From CAYWWM01 sp965198025 (GTDB lineage Bacteria > Acidobacteriota > Terriglobia > 2-12-FULL-54-10), in assembly GCA_965198025.1 (NCBI GenBank), contig OZ240237.1, forward strand, positions 806,001-870,000: DNA of 64,000 bases. The letters run 5' to 3'. A program made the translations under genes and the position numbers. This document shows, one piece after another, positions 61,144 through 64,000 of this stretch (positions are counted from its first letter, which is position 1; every line of letters starts with the position of its first letter). The notes under the pieces were generated by a model that had not been told where the DNA came from, did not search any database, and saw only the letters and a list, made by a program, of their open reading frames with translations.

Positions 61144-64000
61144 CGCTGCCTTCTCCGCGAGCGAACCACGCGTTTCGCCGTCTGCTCCGGGCTCGACCCG
61201 TTTCTGGCGAGCACCCGCCGCAGCGCCTGTCCAGTGTAGGATTCCGCGCAACGGGCCACGGCCTCGGGCGTCCCGCAGCAGACCACCTGACCGCCACGGT
61301 CGCCTCCTTCCGGGCCGAGATCGATCACCCAGTCGGCCGTCTTGATCACGTCCAGATTGTGTTCGATGATCAGAATGCTTCCCCCGCCGTCCAACAGCTT
61401 CCGAAACGCCCCGAGCAGTCGCGCGATATCGTCGAAGTGCAGCCCGGTCGTTGGCTCGTCAAAGATATAGAGCGTGGCGTCGCTCTTGCCGAACGCCAGA
61501 TGTCCTGCCAGCTTGACGCGCTGCGCCTCGCCGCCAGAAAGTGTCGTGGCCGACTGTCCCAGCCGCAGGTACCCGAGGCCGACATCGTCCAGCACCTGCA
61601 GCCGCCGTGCGATCGCGGCGTACCCTGCGAAGAACCCGAGCGCCTCTCGGACCGTCATCTGCAGCACTTCGTGGATGTTCCGTCTGCGGTAGCGAACTCC
61701 GAGTACTCCGCTCTTATACCGAGTGCCTTTGCACTCCTCGCAGACCAGCTCGATATCCGCCAGAAACTGCATCTCGACGGTAATCGTCCCGCTGCCCTGG
61801 CAGGCGTCGCAGCGCCCTCCCGCTATGTTAAAAGAAAAAGCACCCGGAGAATAGCCCCGTTTCCGTGCCTCCGGCTGTGCTGCAAACAGCGCCCGAATCG
61901 GGTCAAACGCCTTGACGTAGGTCACCGGGTTCGAGCGCGGCGTCCTCCCAATGGGAGACTGGTCGACCAGCACCACGTTCTGCATATGCTCCATTCCTTC
62001 GATGCTGCGGCAGCCGAGCCGTCTCGCTTCCCCGATCTCTTCCGATGTCATTGCCGTTTCTGATGGAGCCCGCTTCATCCGCGACTTGGCTGTCGCAGCC
62101 GTGCTGTGGCTCCGCAAGGCATGATAGAGCACGTCATGCACGAGAGTAGACTTGCCCGACCCCGAGACGCCCGTGACCGCCACCATCATGCGGGCCGGAA
62201 TCGCTACGTCGATGTTCTGGAGGTTGTGTGCAAACGCGCCATGAATCTTCAGTTGCTTGCGCGTCGGCTGACGCCGTTGCTGTGGCAGGGGGATTGAAAG
62301 ATCGCCGCGCAGGTAGCGCCCCGTCAAGGTTCCGATCCCGGCGAGCAGTTCAGTGTAGCTTCCAGCAAACTGCACGCGCCCGCCGTTTTCCCCCGCCCCG
62401 GGTCCCAGGTCGACGATCCAATCGGCGGCTTCCATCATCGAGGCGTCATGCTCGACCACGACGATGGTATTTCCCTGGTCGCGCAGCTCCTGCAAAATGC
62501 GGATCAGCCGGGCCGTGTCGCGCGTGTGCAGGCCGATCGAAGGCTCGTCGAGCACGTAGAGCGTCCCCACCAGGCTTGCGCCGAGCGCCGTCGCGAGCTG
62601 AATGCGCTGCGCCTCGCCGCCGGAAAGCGTCGACGCCATGCGCTCGAGCGTCAGGTATTCCAGGCCGACATTTTCCAGGAACCGCAGCCGCTGGCGTGCC
62701 TCTTCCAGAATGCGGTCGGCTATCACCGCCTGCACCGGCGTAAGCTGGACCGAGTCCAAAAACTGTCGTGCCTGTCCGATGCTCATCTGACACACGGCGC
62801 GAATGTCCTGTCCGCCGACCAGCACGCGATACGCTTCCGGCCGCAGCCGGCCGCCCCGGCACTCGGGGCAGAGGGCGTAGCCCCGGTAGCGTGCCAGGAA
62901 CACCCGAACATGCAGCTTGTACTTTTTCCGTTCGAGGTAGGCAAAGAATCCCTGAATGCCGACTCCCCGGAGCCTCCGGGTCCCAGTCGTCCCCTGCCAC
63001 ACGAAATCCTTTTCTTCATCCGTCAACTGACGGTAGGGGACATCGAGGCGAATGCCGCGCGGCACGGCTTCTCGCTTGAACTCGCGATAGAAGCGGCGGT
63101 AGCGAGGCTTGCTCCAAGGATCGACCGCCCCTTCCTCCAGCGAGCGCGTCGGATCCGGAATCACCAGTAGCGGGTCGAAGTCCGTGGTGTTGCCGAACCC
63201 CTGGCAGCGCGGGCACGCCCCGTACGGGCTGTTGAACAGAAACAGCCGCGGTTCCGGCTCCTCATACGGGATGCGGCACGTCTTGCACTCGAACCGCTCA
63301 TTGAACGCCAGCCGCACCGGTTCCTCCGTAGAGTTGTCGCTCTCTTCCGCCTCCAACTCCGGCAACTCCAGGACCGCCTCGCCGCCCTCGCGGTAGCAGA
63401 TCTCGATGCTGTCAATCAGACGTTGACGCGATTCCGGTTCCAATACAAGCCGGTCGGCCAGCACCCAGACCGGCTGCCCGAAGTTAATTTCGAGCAGTGA
63501 CTCCGGCGTCGAGAACTCGAAAATGCTCCCATCCTGATAGAGCCGGTTGAACCCGAGCTTCCGCAACTCGAACAATCGCTCCTTCAACCGTTCTGCCGTG
63601 ACACTTGTACCCTTTCCGCTACCCGGCTCCCCCTGCAGCATGGGAAACAGAACGTACGCCCGCAGTCCCTCCGGATGCCCCGACTCCGCTGGAAGTGTAA
63701 GCAGCCTGTCGGCCACCTCGTCCACTGAATCCTTCTTCACCTCCCCGCCGCACTGCGCGCAGTACGTCTGTCCTGCGCGCGCGAACAGCAGCCGCAGGTA
63801 GTCGTAAATCTCCGTAGCCGTCGCCACCGTCGAGCGGGGCGTGCGCGCCGTGTTCCGCTGTTGGATTGCCACGGCGGGTGCGATGCCGGCAATCTCGTCG
63901 GCCTCGGGTTTCTCCATCCGTTCCAGGAACTGCCGCGCATACGCCGACAGTGACTCCACGTACCGCCGCTGCCCCTCGGCGTAAAGAGTATCGAACGCCA
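61140..64000 (-). CDS. uvrA: Excinuclease ABC subunit A (5' end beyond the window)
   Basis: UvrA finds bulky DNA lesions and loads UvrB. The visible part of about 952 residues begins inside AFDTLYAEGQRRYVESLSAY; only the extreme N-terminus, including the first Walker A, is missing. It contains the zinc-finger Cys pairs (CAQCGG; FECKTCRIPYEE with CPRCQGFG; GGRCDACQGSGT with CEECKGTRYKS), both ABC signatures (STLSGGEAQRI; TTLSGGEAQRVKLA), the second Walker A GVSGSGKST and Walker B LYVLDEPSIGLH and LYIFDEPTTGLH. GTG at 63959 is not the true start. Confidence 0.97.
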   Translation of the reverse strand, partial: AFDTLYAEGQRRYVESLSAYARQFLERMEKPEADEIAGIAPAVAIQQRNTARTPRSTVATATEIYDYLRLLFARAGQTYCAQCGGEVKKDSVDEVADRLLTLPAESGHPEGLRAYVLFPMLQGEPGSGKGTSVTAERLKERLFELRKLGFNRLYQDGSIFEFSTPESLLEINFGQPVWVLADRLVLEPESRQRLIDSIEICYREGGEAVLELPELEAEESDNSTEEPVRLAFNERFECKTCRIPYEEPEPRLFLFNSPYGACPRCQGFGNTTDFDPLLVIPDPTRSLEEGAVDPWSKPRYRRFYREFKREAVPRGIRLDVPYRQLTDEEKDFVWQGTTGTRRLRGVGIQGFFAYLERKKYKLHVRVFLARYRGYALCPECRGGRLRPEAYRVLVGGQDIRAVCQMSIGQARQFLDSVQLTPVQAVIADRILEEARQRLRFLENVGLEYLTLERMASTLSGGEAQRIQLATALGASLVGTLYVLDEPSIGLHTRDTARLIRILQELRDQGNTIVVVEHDASMMEAADWIVDLGPGAGENGGRVQFAGSYTELLAGIGTLTGRYLRGDLSIPLPQQRRQPTRKQLKIHGAFAHNLQNIDVAIPARMMVAVTGVSGSGKSTLVHDVLYHALRSHSTAATAKSRMKRAPSETAMTSEEIGEARRLGCRSIEGMEHMQNVVLVDQSPIGRTPRSNPVTYVKAFDPIRALFAAQPEARKRGYSPGAFSFNIAGGRCDACQGSGTITVEMQFLADIELVCEECKGTRYKSGVLGVRYRRRNIHEVLQMTVREALGFFAGYAAIARRLQVLDDVGLGYLRLGQSATTLSGGEAQRVKLAGHLAFGKSDATLYIFDEPTTGLHFDDIARLLGAFRKLLDGGGSILIIEHNLDVIKTADWVIDLGPEGGDRGGQVVCCGTPEAVARCAESYTGQALRRVLARNGSSPEQTAKRVVRSRRRQR

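Noticed and set aside
1..64000. CRISPR arrays, insertion sequences, rRNA and tRNA genes
   Set aside because: I looked for regularly spaced repeats, transposase motifs with terminal inverted repeats, and cloverleaf or T-loop signatures, and found only the tmRNA. Reading by eye could miss a tRNA.

Overview
The window looks like chromosomal DNA from an Acidobacteriota-type bacterium (probably a Solibacteres/Vicinamibacteria-like, uncultured lineage). This is inferred from gene content: moderately high GC, two TonB-dependent receptors with an N-terminal carboxypeptidase-regulatory domain (Oar-like), a DUF1592-type cytochrome / DUF1552 / ankyrin cassette, a DUF6152 secreted protein, a reaction-centre-type dihaem cytochrome c, a virginiamycin-B-lyase-like propeller fused to a cytochrome, a PQQ dehydrogenase and many secreted TPR proteins. 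No ribosomal RNA or tRNA gene was seen. One tmRNA gene is present.

Layout. 0-10 kb: a tripartite tricarboxylate transporter (tctBA, minus strand), a secreted double-VOC protein and two large outer-membrane receptors. 10-15 kb: a TPR lipoprotein, a small membrane protein with a probable frameshift, and an OPT peptide transporter. 15-24.5 kb: the DUF1592/DUF1552/ankyrin operon, then two tail-to-tail paralogous secreted amidohydrolases, one broken by a one-base shift at a C6 run. 24.7-30 kb: an acyl-CoA ligase, and a membrane-bound winged-helix regulator divergent from a CDP-alcohol phosphatidyltransferase / GtrA / SRPBCC-like operon. 30-41 kb: sdaA, ssrA (tmRNA), a GAF-like protein, a lytic transglycosylase, an aminotransferase, two secreted proteins including a DUF6152 member, an RdgB-type NTP pyrophosphatase, a methyltransferase, and a membrane-anchored rhodanese.

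41-44 kb: an orphan ABC ATPase followed by an accessory patch of unlike composition (an AT-richer unknown gene, a DNA-methyltransferase C-terminal relic and a uracil-DNA-glycosylase-like gene). 44-51 kb: periplasmic and outer-membrane redox genes (PQQ dehydrogenase, DUF481 protein, dihaem cytochrome, cytochrome-propeller fusion). 51-64 kb: rfbB, a TPR/NfeD/slipin operon, a SET-domain protein, a SPOR protein, coaE, a SprT-like zincin, two small coiled-coil secreted proteins, and uvrA translationally coupled to a TPR gene; uvrA runs off the window.

The standout observation is the rhodanese at 40501. Its active-site cysteine codon is a UGA. The reading frame continues for 54 more codons of convincing rhodanese sequence, and a GC-rich hairpin with a GGA loop sits at bacterial SECIS distance downstream. 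It is best read as a selenocysteine rhodanese that ordinary gene calling truncates just before its catalytic residue.
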